40,791 nucleotides of DNA from a virus. Where the stretch lies: positions 1 to 40,791 of IMG/VR virus record IMGVR_UViG_3300008110_005446; one strand, 5' to 3'. The position numbers and the translations under genes were made by a program. Below the pieces are notes generated by a model, which did no database searches, had not been told where the DNA came from, and worked only from the letters and a program-made list of their open reading frames with translations. This document shows positions 7,806 through 16,699 of this stretch, piece by piece. Numbering within the stretch: position 1 is the stretch's first letter; every line of letters starts with the position of its first letter.

Positions 7806-8880
7806 GATAACTCGGCTTCATTTAGAACTATCAACTAATTGTCAAGCAAGCTGCCCTATGTGCGCTAGAAATGTTCATGGGGGCTTACCAAACCCCAATT
7901 TACCCATCACTGATATTACTATAGATTTGTTTAAAGAGGCAGCAACAGTAGATTTTCTTAAACAATTAACTATCATATCTGTCTGTGGTAATTTTGGAGA
8001 TGCACTATTAAACAAAGATTTGTTGGAAATAGTTAGATATATTTCTTTGGCCAACCCCGATGTATATATTGACATTCATACTAACGGCAGTCTACGTTCT
8101 AAATCATGGTGGACTGATTTTGCACATGCACTGCCAAAAAATCATGTAATACACTTTGGTATAGATGGGCTTGAGGATACTCACGAACTATATAGAATAG
8201 GAACCAATTTCAACAAAATTATTGAGAATGCAAAAACATTTATAGCAGCCGGGGGAAAAGCACGTTGGAATTTTATAACGTTTAGACACAACGAACATCA
8301 ACTTGAAACTGCTAGACAAATGAGTAAAGAATTAGGATTTGAAAGTTTCCAAGAAAAACAAACCAGTCGTTTTATTGGTAATCCATGGTTTGATGTTTTT
8401 GATAAAAACGGAGATGTAATCTATAAATTAGAAAATCCGACAACACAAAAAATAATATTCATAGAAAAAAAGACAGTAGAAAATTATAAAGAAATAATAA
8501 AACAGTCAAGGATTGCATGTGAAGTAGAAGAAACTAAAAGTGTATACATAGATGGTCAAGGATACTTATGGCCGTGCTGTTTTGTCGCCGGAGTTAGAAA
8601 TCATTATTCTACCCCAAATATGATAGTGCATGATTTTGTTAAAGATAATATTAAAAGTTTTAATAACATGGTTGATAAATTTGGTGGCATTGAGAATTTA
8701 AATTTAAGAAATCGGTCAATTAAAGAAATAGTAGATAGCATTGAATGGCAGACATTATGGAACGATTCTTTTATAAACGATAAACTACCTGTATGCGGTA
8801 GAACATGTGGGAAATTTGATGAGCCTATTGTGAGTCAGTGTAGAGATCAGTTTTTAGAATTGGATACATTCAATGAGTAA
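7789..8880 (+). CDS. Radical SAM/SPASM-type protein
   Basis: A 363-residue enzyme with CQASCPMC (Cys18, 22, 25). The GGEP position reads SVCGNFGDALLN, a form seen in SPASM enzymes that lack a strict GGEP. The C-terminal third has LWPCC, then CGRTCG and a last Cys (SQCRDQ), together matching the cysteine pattern of a SPASM auxiliary cluster domain. SPASM enzymes modify peptides, proteins or sugars. It overlaps its neighbours by 17 bp (upstream) and 8 bp (downstream). Confidence 0.85.
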   Translation: MYKYNEITRLHLELSTNCQASCPMCARNVHGGLPNPNLPITDITIDLFKEAATVDFLKQLTIISVCGNFGDALLNKDLLEIVRYISLANPDVYIDIHTNGSLRSKSWWTDFAHALPKNHVIHFGIDGLEDTHELYRIGTNFNKIIENAKTFIAAGGKARWNFITFRHNEHQLETARQMSKELGFESFQEKQTSRFIGNPWFDVFDKNGDVIYKLENPTTQKIIFIEKKTVENYKEIIKQSRIACEVEETKSVYIDGQGYLWPCCFVAGVRNHYSTPNMIVHDFVKDNIKSFNNMVDKFGGIENLNLRNRSIKEIVDSIEWQTLWNDSFINDKLPVCGRTCGKFDEPIVSQCRDQFLELDTFNE

Positions 8881-10285
8881 GTATTTCTGGTTTCAGCCCG
8901 AAGAAACACGTATGGGTGCAGGACAAAGACAAATTGAACAATTAACAGGTAGCCCTACATTCTGTGCATTGCCCTGGCTACATGTTGCTACACGCCCTAA
9001 CGGTGACGCACGATTGTGTTGTGTAACTAACGCAAGTGGCGCACATACCGGAGATCACTCTGTTGGGTTAGTTAAAAAAGAAGATGGTGTGCCCGCTAAC
9101 TTCGGCAAAGAAACTGTACTCAGCGCATTCAACAACGAATACATGCGAAGTGTCCGCACAACTATGTTAGAGGGAAAGATACCCGCAAGTTGTACTAAAT
9201 GCTTTGAAGAAGAAACTAATGGTGTAGTCAGTAAACGACTATGGGAAATGTATGAGTGGAACAAAGATGGGTTAGACTTTGACCAACTTATTAAAGATAC
9301 AACAGAGGATGGACATGTACCCGAAGTGATTCGTTACTTTGATTTGCGACTAGGACATACATGCAATCTCAAGTGTGTTATGTGTAGCCCACATGATAGT
9401 AGTGGATGGGTAGGAGACTATAAAAAGATAATCAAAGTTACCAAGAGCAATGTTGTATTCAGCCAGATAGAATGGGACAGCAAAGACTTTAATAACTATT
9501 GGTATGAGCGCCCAGAGTTTTGGGAAGAAGTATTTGAACAGATTCCTAACATCACACAACTATACTTTGCTGGTGGTGAACCACTAATGATTAAAGAACA
9601 TCGTAGATTCTTAGATGAAATTGTTAAGCGTGGGTATGCACACAAGATTAGTTTACGTTACAACAGCAATGGTATATTTGTTAATGAAGATATAATCAAT
9701 GTATGGAGTCAGTTTAAACGTGTACGTTTTGCTTTTAGTATTGATGCACATGATACACGTAATGGTTATATTCGTTATCCAACTGATTGGACTGACATTG
9801 AGAAAGCATTAGATTTACTAGACAATGCACCCGATAATATACATTGCAATATTGCATGTGCAGTACAGATATTCAATATCAAACATATTATAGACTTTGC
9901 TAAATGGAAACTAAGCAAGGGGTATAAGCGTATTAACAAGTTTACTATTGATGATTATCAAGCAGGTGGTGGTATTATTAACTTACACTTACTATACATC
10001 CCTACATTCTTAAGCGCAAGACTATTGCCCAAAGAGGATAAACTACAGTTAGTAAAAGACTTTGAAAACTTTAAGGAATGGTTATGGAACAATTACACAC
10101 AAGACGAAAATTTCTGGCATGTAAACCCTTATGGATGGAAGCGTTGGCAGGGTATCTTAAATTTCGTAACAGCAGAAGACCACAGTAATTTATTACCAGA
10201 TTTTGTAGAGTATGTGACTAACTTAGATAATATCAGAAAGACAAATGCTAAATCTGTATTTCCTGAATTAGGCCATATACTATGA
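8873..10285 (+). CDS. Twitch-type radical SAM protein with N-terminal Cys domain
   Basis: A 470-residue protein. Residues 30-80 hold an N-terminal cysteine region (FCALPW, then DARLCC, then CTKCFEEE) that looks like a SPASM/twitch unit placed before the radical SAM domain. The radical SAM motif CNLKCVMC starts at Cys164 and FAGGEP follows. It is one of three similar proteins in the block (also 10282 and 12372), all beginning with FC/LC-x-x-PF/PW and a CC pair. The substrate is unknown. It is followed by a paralog with a 4-bp ATGA overlap, so the two may work together. Confidence 0.85.
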   Translation: MSKYFWFQPEETRMGAGQRQIEQLTGSPTFCALPWLHVATRPNGDARLCCVTNASGAHTGDHSVGLVKKEDGVPANFGKETVLSAFNNEYMRSVRTTMLEGKIPASCTKCFEEETNGVVSKRLWEMYEWNKDGLDFDQLIKDTTEDGHVPEVIRYFDLRLGHTCNLKCVMCSPHDSSGWVGDYKKIIKVTKSNVVFSQIEWDSKDFNNYWYERPEFWEEVFEQIPNITQLYFAGGEPLMIKEHRRFLDEIVKRGYAHKISLRYNSNGIFVNEDIINVWSQFKRVRFAFSIDAHDTRNGYIRYPTDWTDIEKALDLLDNAPDNIHCNIACAVQIFNIKHIIDFAKWKLSKGYKRINKFTIDDYQAGGGIINLHLLYIPTFLSARLLPKEDKLQLVKDFENFKEWLWNNYTQDENFWHVNPYGWKRWQGILNFVTAEDHSNLLPDFVEYVTNLDNIRKTNAKSVFPELGHIL

Positions 10286-11508
10286 AAAACTTATGTATAT
10301 TACCATTTATGCATACACTGATTTTACCTGACGGGGATATCAATCTATGTTGCAATGGTAAAATTGATGAGAATATGCCATCCGTAAGTGATAATTTAAA
10401 TAACATACTCAACAATCCAAGACATATGGCAGTACGAAAAGAAATGCTTGAGGGAGGCAAACCCAAAGCATGTAGTCAATGTTGGGATAACGAGAGTTTA
10501 GGGATGCAAAGTTATAGACAAATGCAAAATATGACTTATGTAAAATATTTTCCTAGAGTATTGCTTACAAACAAAACAACAGGAAATATTAACTTAGGAG
10601 TAAAGTATTTTGATGTTAGATTCAACAATACCTGTAATTACAAATGCGTGATGTGTACTAGTAGTTTTAGTTCATTATGGATAGATGATGAAAAAAAATT
10701 AATACCAATTGTAAGCAATAATAATCTTAAAAATGAATTAACTGATAGACAGAATAACTATGACAGGGAATCATTCAAATGGAGTCAAGATGGGGAGATT
10801 GTCAAATCAATCATCAATACTGCACATACATTAGAGCGTATCCACTTTGCCGGCGGAGAGCCATTGTTATCAAAACATCATACCTTTTTGATTAAAGAAT
10901 TGATTAGATTAAAATTAGCACATAAATTATTTTTAAGTTATAATACAAATGGTGAGTTAATAAATGATGAACTACTAAGTCTTTGGAGTCATTTTAAACG
11001 TGTTAAAATATTTTATAGTTTAGATAGTATTAGAGAAAAAAATGATTACATTAGATTCCCTAGCGTGTGGGAGGAACATGAGACTAGATTAGACCATATA
11101 GATTCCGAAACACCAAAAAATATAGATTGGAAATTACTATCTACGGTAAGTCTATTAAACGTTGCTTATATACCTGAAATGACAGAGTGGAAATTATCAA
11201 AGAATTATAAAAATATTCATAATAACTTTCTTGACGGTAACTTGTTTCACACATCATATGTGAGATATCCTAACTATCTTAGTAGCAATGTGTTACCCTT
11301 AGAGATTAAAAGTCAAATAAAAGAAAAAATTATAAAATCTCATAAATCTAGGCATTATAAAAAGATTGCATCGGATGCCATAAACGTCATGTGTAGTGAT
11401 GACAAAAGTGACCTATTAACTCAAACCAAAGAATACTTGAATGGACTAGATTCAATCAGAAAAACAGACTTCAAGAAGACGTTTCCGATACTGAAAGATT
11501 TATTTTAG
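10282..11508 (+). CDS. Twitch-type radical SAM protein with N-terminal Cys domain
   Basis: A 408-residue paralog of the preceding protein. The N-terminal unit reads LCILPFMH near residue 4, LCCNG near 27 and CSQCWDNE near 66. The radical SAM motif CNYKCVMC starts at Cys118 and FAGGEP follows. Its C-terminal motif LDSIRKTDFKKTFP resembles the LDNIRKTNAKSVFP end of its neighbour, so the pair arose by duplication. It is the last gene of the plus-strand operon and its 3' end overlaps the convergent radical SAM gene by 38 bp. Confidence 0.85.
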   Translation: MKNLCILPFMHTLILPDGDINLCCNGKIDENMPSVSDNLNNILNNPRHMAVRKEMLEGGKPKACSQCWDNESLGMQSYRQMQNMTYVKYFPRVLLTNKTTGNINLGVKYFDVRFNNTCNYKCVMCTSSFSSLWIDDEKKLIPIVSNNNLKNELTDRQNNYDRESFKWSQDGEIVKSIINTAHTLERIHFAGGEPLLSKHHTFLIKELIRLKLAHKLFLSYNTNGELINDELLSLWSHFKRVKIFYSLDSIREKNDYIRFPSVWEEHETRLDHIDSETPKNIDWKLLSTVSLLNVAYIPEMTEWKLSKNYKNIHNNFLDGNLFHTSYVRYPNYLSSNVLPLEIKSQIKEKIIKSHKSRHYKKIASDAINVMCSDDKSDLLTQTKEYLNGLDSIRKTDFKKTFPILKDLF

Positions 11509-12379
11509 TTAACGGAATATCTGCCGCACACGTGCAGAAATTTCTATCACAGATGATGGGTTCAGTTGGTACTGTAAAAGTACCTGTGTAAATATTACCT
11601 AAACTACCCCCAACACGACAAGTTGCTCTATGTACTTCTCCGTCCCAATTAATCATTAAACTTTCAATACCAGCATTGCAACTCCAACCCTTAAACTGAT
11701 TCAGATGCAATTTGATTACATCGTTTGAATGGTACATATCTTCATCAATTAATGTGTTTGGTTGTACTGTAGCTTGATGTTCTAAGATCCAATCTAAATC
11801 TAATTGGTCATATCTTAAGTCATCAAATATATCATGGTCACCGTCTGTCCAACGCACTCTACGGATAACATAAGGGATAGCATAATATTTCAATGAGTTA
11901 ACTGCATCCTTTACTTCCTTCATGTACTTGTGATGAGCCATAATGTTTACCATCATTCTATCACGTTTCCAACCTAATTCAAATACTCTTAGTATTGTGT
12001 CTACTACACGTTTATAGTCATATTCAAAATGCAGACTGAACACATAACTGCTAATAGGTTGTTTTGAGTACCATTCCGGAGTTCTAGTTCCATTAGTAGT
12101 AACACTAACCCATGATACAGATGGGGTACAATGATGTAACAACTCATCAAATTTGGGATGTACAGAGGGTTCGCCACCAGTGAAACTTATACGCAATGGC
12201 TTCTTTAATGTGATTAACTTATCAACCGCTGCTTTCAATATACTTATATCAGTATGTGGGCTACTATTGTCATGTATTTCTTTAGGACAATAGGTGCAGT
12301 CATAGTTACATCGTTTGCCAAGATTCCATTCAATTTTAACTGAATCTTGATGCGGCCATCGACTAGTTACTTTATACAT
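11471..12379 (-). CDS. Radical SAM protein with FKGWxC C-terminus
   Basis: A 302-residue radical SAM protein with CNYDCTYC (Cys24, 28, 31), FTGGEP, and a C-terminal FKGWSCNAG, ATC and CTC cysteine set. It is closest to the proteins at 2175 and 3898 although it is on the other strand. Its CxxxCxxC spacing is ordinary and it does not look like QueE, despite a QueC-like gene in the same operon. It is the last gene of the minus-strand operon that starts at 15987 and overlaps its upstream neighbour by 8 bp. Confidence 0.85.
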   Translation of the reverse strand: MYKVTSRWPHQDSVKIEWNLGKRCNYDCTYCPKEIHDNSSPHTDISILKAAVDKLITLKKPLRISFTGGEPSVHPKFDELLHHCTPSVSWVSVTTNGTRTPEWYSKQPISSYVFSLHFEYDYKRVVDTILRVFELGWKRDRMMVNIMAHHKYMKEVKDAVNSLKYYAIPYVIRRVRWTDGDHDIFDDLRYDQLDLDWILEHQATVQPNTLIDEDMYHSNDVIKLHLNQFKGWSCNAGIESLMINWDGEVHRATCRVGGSLGNIYTGTFTVPTEPIICDRNFCTCAADIPLTKINLSVSETSS

Positions 12380-13625
12380 ATTTTTTAAATTCAGGTGTTA
12401 CTTCTAAAAAACTTTGATTGCGGGTAGTATCCAAGTTAGTATTGAACTGCACAGTATCAGTCCATTTGTCAGATTGGTCTACCGCATTAATATAATTTAT
12501 TATACCATCTATCTGATTTTGAGTTAATTTCAGTAGAATTGAATTCTCTTTTACATATTTAAACTCAGGGAGTCTTATTTTGATATTCTCTAGTCTAGCT
12601 ATCGCTAGGTTTTTTAAATCTTTAGGCAAACATTGTACACTCAACACATTGGGATACTTAACAATATTAGTATAGAATACAATACCCAAATCATCTAAGA
12701 AGTATTCAATCATCTTATCTAAAATTAATACATTACTAACCTGTACTGCAACAGCACCTACAATACGACTGATATTAGGTATCTGTTGAACCTCTTTGAT
12801 ATTCTTAATTAATACTTCCCAGTCAGCATTCCCGCGAATATACTCATAGCTAGGGCCAATACCATCTATGCTTACATTCAATGCTACTGATTTAAAGTGC
12901 GGCCAATAATCATATATGTTACGACTACCTTTACCCAACATTGATAAGTTGGTAGCGTATTTGATTTCAATACGATGTCCGTATTGTTTTAGCATGTCAA
13001 GTATCTTGTAATGTTGCGGGTCCATTAAGGGTTCACCACCTGCAAATTCTACTCGACGGAAGTAGGGTAATAGTTTCTCAAAACTATCCCACCAGTTGGG
13101 GTTGTCTTCAAACTTATCTAAATGCGGTCTACGTTTGAGATTATGTTTATCAATCAATTCTATAAGAATATTATTCTCTTTCTTATAGAAGGGTTCTACT
13201 ACTTCCCAATCATTCCAACTAGTACTATCTAGTGGATGACACATTCGACATTTTAAATTACATAAATTGTTTAGTTTGATTTCCATTGTCGGGAACTCAA
13301 AAGGCATTGTATAGTCATCCGTAATTCCATTGAATGCATTTGGATATAGATTGATTCTAGCTTCAGGAATTACACCCTTTACATGTCGTTGTCGTAAAGA
13401 TTCTACTCCCTGATCCTCTAATCCAAAACAAGGTTCGCATTCAGGAGGTCGTTCTCCGTTAGTTACTTGTTTTCGTATCCTACGCATATTGTCATTGTTC
13501 CATATTTCTTCTAGTGTATTCTTAGTGATATCACCAATGGGATGACTGCGGCAGCATACTTGAATGGCTCCGTCTTCTCTAGTGGCCAACCCGGTAAACG
13601 GGTGCATACAAAAGGTATTACTCAT
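12372..13625 (-). CDS. Twitch-type radical SAM protein with N-terminal Cys domain
   Basis: A 417-residue protein. The N-terminal cysteine unit has Cys6 (FCMHPF), Cys24-Cys25 and C-x-x-C at 63-66. The radical SAM motif CNLKCRMC is at 122-129 and FAGGEP follows. The end (LDTTRNQSFLEVTPEF) resembles the ends of the proteins at 8873 and 10282. This third member of the set lies in the oppositely oriented operon, so the family is spread over two transcription units. It overlaps the upstream SGNH gene by 4 bp. Confidence 0.85.
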   Translation of the reverse strand: MSNTFCMHPFTGLATREDGAIQVCCRSHPIGDITKNTLEEIWNNDNMRRIRKQVTNGERPPECEPCFGLEDQGVESLRQRHVKGVIPEARINLYPNAFNGITDDYTMPFEFPTMEIKLNNLCNLKCRMCHPLDSTSWNDWEVVEPFYKKENNILIELIDKHNLKRRPHLDKFEDNPNWWDSFEKLLPYFRRVEFAGGEPLMDPQHYKILDMLKQYGHRIEIKYATNLSMLGKGSRNIYDYWPHFKSVALNVSIDGIGPSYEYIRGNADWEVLIKNIKEVQQIPNISRIVGAVAVQVSNVLILDKMIEYFLDDLGIVFYTNIVKYPNVLSVQCLPKDLKNLAIARLENIKIRLPEFKYVKENSILLKLTQNQIDGIINYINAVDQSDKWTDTVQFNTNLDTTRNQSFLEVTPEFKKYV

Positions 13626-14425
13626 AGTCTAGATATAGGAGGACGGTATGGTTTATTTGAATAATCCCAAGACAATGCATATTTTCTAGCCTTATCACTT
13701 AATGTATTATTTGGCCATAGCCAATCTAAAAACTGTAATGCTTCCATTGGCGTAGGATGTAGATCATTATCAGGAGCTATTCTATGATTTATGCACTCAA
13801 CTTCAAACCATTTGTACATAGCATCCACGTTAGTAAATACATCTTGGTATAATTTAATTACATCTCGGTCATCAAAAAAATCAGCAATAGAACCACCTAG
13901 ATAGATTTCTTTACTTTTTTCTCTCCAAAGTCTAAGTAAAGATTCTTTGTCATTAGATGTTTGTCTCAAGTGAGAACTGTTAAACAATTCATGCCATGTA
14001 AAATTCACCCAATCACAATCTTTGTTTTTCATTATATCTTGAATCGCTTTCATATATGCCATGTCACGTACTAAGAATCCGCGGAAATCTACTCCAAATC
14101 TCATGACCCATTCTTTGCCATATGTTTTTTCTTGGGTAGTGTTAGTGTCATTCAACCATACATTATTATGATATCTATCTTCTCTTTCTTTGGTACTCCA
14201 AAAAATGATTACTAAATCATCTTTATTGTAGTGATATCTAGCGTCTGCTTCTATAACGCTATTGAATATGAAATGATTGCCGGCGCCGGGCATTGCCCAG
14301 TTTTGATAAAATTCAATATCTTGTCCAATTATATCAGCCCAAGTAGGCCATTTATAATTAGTAAAGCTACATCCAAAGGCAAAAAATCTCTTATACTTTT
14401 TTGTATCAAGATTATGCATTCTCAT
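13622..14425 (-). CDS. SGNH/GDSL-like hydrolase
   Basis: A 267-residue protein with FAFGCSF (Ser20) as the GDS block, WAMPGAGN as the second block, and DNDLHPTP near 219-226, where Asp and His fit the catalytic pair. The codon after the first is Arg and a second ATG lies at 14419; either start is possible and both overlap the PP-loop gene. It probably acts as an acyl-ester hydrolase or acyltransferase. It lies in an operon with a PLP enzyme, a PP-loop ATPase and two radical SAM proteins. Confidence 0.65.
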   Translation of the reverse strand: MRMHNLDTKKYKRFFAFGCSFTNYKWPTWADIIGQDIEFYQNWAMPGAGNHFIFNSVIEADARYHYNKDDLVIIFWSTKEREDRYHNNVWLNDTNTTQEKTYGKEWVMRFGVDFRGFLVRDMAYMKAIQDIMKNKDCDWVNFTWHELFNSSHLRQTSNDKESLLRLWREKSKEIYLGGSIADFFDDRDVIKLYQDVFTNVDAMYKWFEVECINHRIAPDNDLHPTPMEALQFLDWLWPNNTLSDKARKYALSWDYSNKPYRPPISRL

Positions 14426-15149
14426 TGATTGCCCATTCTCTTTCTTTACACCAAAAACATTCTCCGCAGACAGGGACCTGTTGTCCTAATTCATATGTAG
14501 TATAATCTATTTCAGGGAACTCTCCCTCACAACTACGAGTGAGATTCAATAAACTATCTAACTGTAGTCTCTTATATTGTCTGATTACCCAATCTTTTTC
14601 AATAAATCTAAAGGGGTGACTGACTACTTTGCCCATGTGCATAGTCAGTCTAAGATGTTGATTTGTTTCATCTGGTTCAACATCTCTTTTTGTCATACCC
14701 CCTAAGTCTACACTACGAGGATTATGAGTAACAGCATTAAAGTAAGCGTCAGCATTTTCATGGGTACAAATATATTCTGCAAAACTCTGTATCTCTATTA
14801 TGTCTCCGGATACACTCTTTCCGTATTCATCAGTTAAGGTAGGGCCGGTATTTCCCCATTCTAATGCAGGGGGAATAAAGTTTTCATATCGTGTGAAATG
14901 TATGTTTTTAAAGTTATGAGACAAATACCTATACACATCTAAACTATTGTATTTTTGCCATGGTCTAGTCTTCCACATTCTAATATGACTCAGTATCAAT
15001 ATGTCTGTATTTAAGTTGTGTTCTGTTATGTAATTACATAACAAATACGTCAACAATGCACTATCTGCGCCGCCACTGACACTAACAGCAATGATGTTCC
15101 AATCATGTTCAAATGGTATTTCTACCCCATCTACTATAAAATTATTCAT
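14412..15149 (-). CDS. PP-loop ATPase, QueC-like
   Basis: A 245-residue protein with the PP-loop SGGADS at 25-30 (SVSGGADSALL). A zinc-type cysteine set follows at 207, 228, 231 and 234 (SC...CGECFWCKER), which matches the C-x(n)-CGxCxxCxxR signature of QueC/ExsB. QueC converts 7-carboxy-7-deazaguanine to preQ0 using ATP and ammonia. The fit supports amide or nitrile-forming chemistry on a carboxylate. However, no QueD, QueE or FolE partner is visible, so its substrate may differ. The neighbouring aminotransferase-like gene overlaps by 8 bp and could supply the amino-bearing substrate. Confidence 0.65.
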   Translation of the reverse strand: MNNFIVDGVEIPFEHDWNIIAVSVSGGADSALLTYLLCNYITEHNLNTDILILSHIRMWKTRPWQKYNSLDVYRYLSHNFKNIHFTRYENFIPPALEWGNTGPTLTDEYGKSVSGDIIEIQSFAEYICTHENADAYFNAVTHNPRSVDLGGMTKRDVEPDETNQHLRLTMHMGKVVSHPFRFIEKDWVIRQYKRLQLDSLLNLTRSCEGEFPEIDYTTYELGQQVPVCGECFWCKEREWAINENA

Positions 15150-15987
15150 TCTCTAAATACCTCAATAATGGGCTAACTCCAACAGGCTGATTATCTTTTA
15201 ATGCTAGATAGATACTGTTGGTTTCAGTTAAATTAAAATCTCTGCATACTCTACTATAGTTAATATTATGCTTCCACCATAGATAATCGGGTCTAACATT
15301 ATCTATAAAGTATTTGGCAATGGTTATTAATGCACGATTATTCATATTAAAATCGTTCATTATTGTAACACTATCTTGGGTAGTTTGTCTACTATATCTT
15401 AACCCAACACGATTCCAGCCTAGACCAAGACCCTTGCTAAGGCTAATGCCAACAGACTTGATGCATGGATGGCTAAAATCAAAAACAATATTACGACAAC
15501 AAGTAATCCAGGCCCCGTCGATGTGAACCGGGATATCTTTTTTAGAACATTCATATAAAATTTCCTCCATGTGTATGTGTATATTCCCCGTACTAGGGAA
15601 GGGCATTGCTATTATTAATGGGACATTAGGTATTAAACTACCAACATCTTTAACACTACTTAACCCTAGACGATTATGATATCTATAATCACCGGTAATA
15701 GTCTGTACTAGGCTCTGCATATAGAGATTATCTATATACTGCGTACAGCCTATGATAATATCTTTACGGTTAAACTTATCTAATCCAGTTAGTGTATTTA
15801 TTTGGGTGCTTTCAATATATTTACTACATTCAACTATAAAGTCACTATATTCAATATACTCGGATTTAAACTGCCCACTCAGTACATTATTGGTTAATAA
15901 TTCTAAGTAACTGTCAGTTAAGGGTTGTGGTCTTTCAGTTTCTAAGTATTCACTAGTGTATTCTTTAGCCACCTTAATTCTATTCAT
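15142..15987 (-). CDS. Short PLP-dependent aminotransferase-like protein
   Basis: A 281-residue fold-type I PLP protein. VHIDGAW puts the pyridine-contacting Asp at 158, and SLSKGLG puts the Schiff-base Lys at 185, followed by WNRVGLRY. Typical family members run to about 380-420 residues, so this is short, mainly at the C-terminal small domain. The frame extends upstream to 16044, but ATG 15987 is chosen because a TTAAATA box ends 5 nt before it and no good ribosome site serves the earlier ATG. It is the first gene of a five-gene minus-strand operon divergent from 16028. It may aminate a sugar or keto intermediate, or be a lyase. Confidence 0.6.
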   Translation of the reverse strand: MNRIKVAKEYTSEYLETERPQPLTDSYLELLTNNVLSGQFKSEYIEYSDFIVECSKYIESTQINTLTGLDKFNRKDIIIGCTQYIDNLYMQSLVQTITGDYRYHNRLGLSSVKDVGSLIPNVPLIIAMPFPSTGNIHIHMEEILYECSKKDIPVHIDGAWITCCRNIVFDFSHPCIKSVGISLSKGLGLGWNRVGLRYSRQTTQDSVTIMNDFNMNNRALITIAKYFIDNVRPDYLWWKHNINYSRVCRDFNLTETNSIYLALKDNQPVGVSPLLRYLENE

Positions 15988-15992
15988 ATTAA

Positions 15993-16022
15993 TATTTAAG
16001 ACATAAACCCTATAACTAAATA
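15993..16022. promoter_or_regulatory. Divergent late-promoter-like boxes
   Basis: The minus-strand box TTAAATA (15999-15993) ends 5 nt before the ATG at 15987. The plus-strand box CTAAATA (16016-16022) ends 5 nt before the ATG at 16028. There is no Shine-Dalgarno sequence between box and start on either side. Both operons would give nearly leaderless mRNAs. Confidence 0.5.
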
Positions 16023-16027
16023 TTTTA

Positions 16028-16699
16028 ATGCTATTGCCTACCACTTATAGTATCACCAAATCTCAGTTAGAACTTGCAAAAAATACAGATTTTGGGGACA
16101 CATTCAAATCAACTATAAACAAACCCACTGGGAATTTCTTCTATGACCCGTGGATTATCGGTGATGAATATAAGGACACAGTTTGGAACGATATATTAAA
16201 CACACTACCCGTTAGTAAAGGTGAGGCTAGGGTTATATTACTTAGGCCTGGGCAATGCTATCAAAGTCATAGTGATATTGACGATAGATATCATCTGAAC
16301 ATTAATGGAGATTTCAATTACTTAATAGACTTAGATAGTGAAATCATGTACCGTAACAATAATGACTGTAAATGGTATGATTTAGATACTAGTAGTAGAC
16401 ATACTGCAATGAACGTGGGTGAGACTGTTAGAGTGCAATTAGTTGTGCGTAAACTGTTACTGAATAATGTATTGAATGAATTTGTCAAAGTTAAACTATC
16501 ATCTATAACATTAAGTCCGGACGATGCACGATACAAGTTTGATGATGTTATTAGTGGGTGGTTAAATCGTGCAAACAAAACAGGTATTATCAACGAGTTT
16601 AATCCCTCATTAACACATGTGACATTTAACATAGAAAAAAGTTGTTTAATTGAATTAGAAAAGATTATGCCTACAGAGTTTAGTTTGGAACTAATATGA
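16028..16699 (+). CDS. Asp/Asn beta-hydroxylase-like 2OG/Fe(II) protein
   Basis: A 223-residue protein with a double-stranded beta-helix core. H81-S-D83 gives the HxD iron pair, H125 (SSRHTAMN) the distal His, and R135 the residue that contacts 2-oxoglutarate, in the order seen in aspartyl/asparaginyl hydroxylases. An extra C-terminal segment of about 70 residues is unrecognised. The enzyme would hydroxylate an unactivated carbon; the substrate is unknown. It leads a four-gene plus operon and overlaps the next gene by ATGA. Confidence 0.65.
   Translation: MLLPTTYSITKSQLELAKNTDFGDTFKSTINKPTGNFFYDPWIIGDEYKDTVWNDILNTLPVSKGEARVILLRPGQCYQSHSDIDDRYHLNINGDFNYLIDLDSEIMYRNNNDCKWYDLDTSSRHTAMNVGETVRVQLVVRKLLLNNVLNEFVKVKLSSITLSPDDARYKFDDVISGWLNRANKTGIINEFNPSLTHVTFNIEKSCLIELEKIMPTEFSLELI

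Noticed and set aside
11471-12379. QueE-type radical SAM partner for the QueC-like protein
   Set aside because: It is about 300 residues with an extra C-terminal cysteine set and belongs with the proteins at 2175 and 3898, not with the short QueE family.
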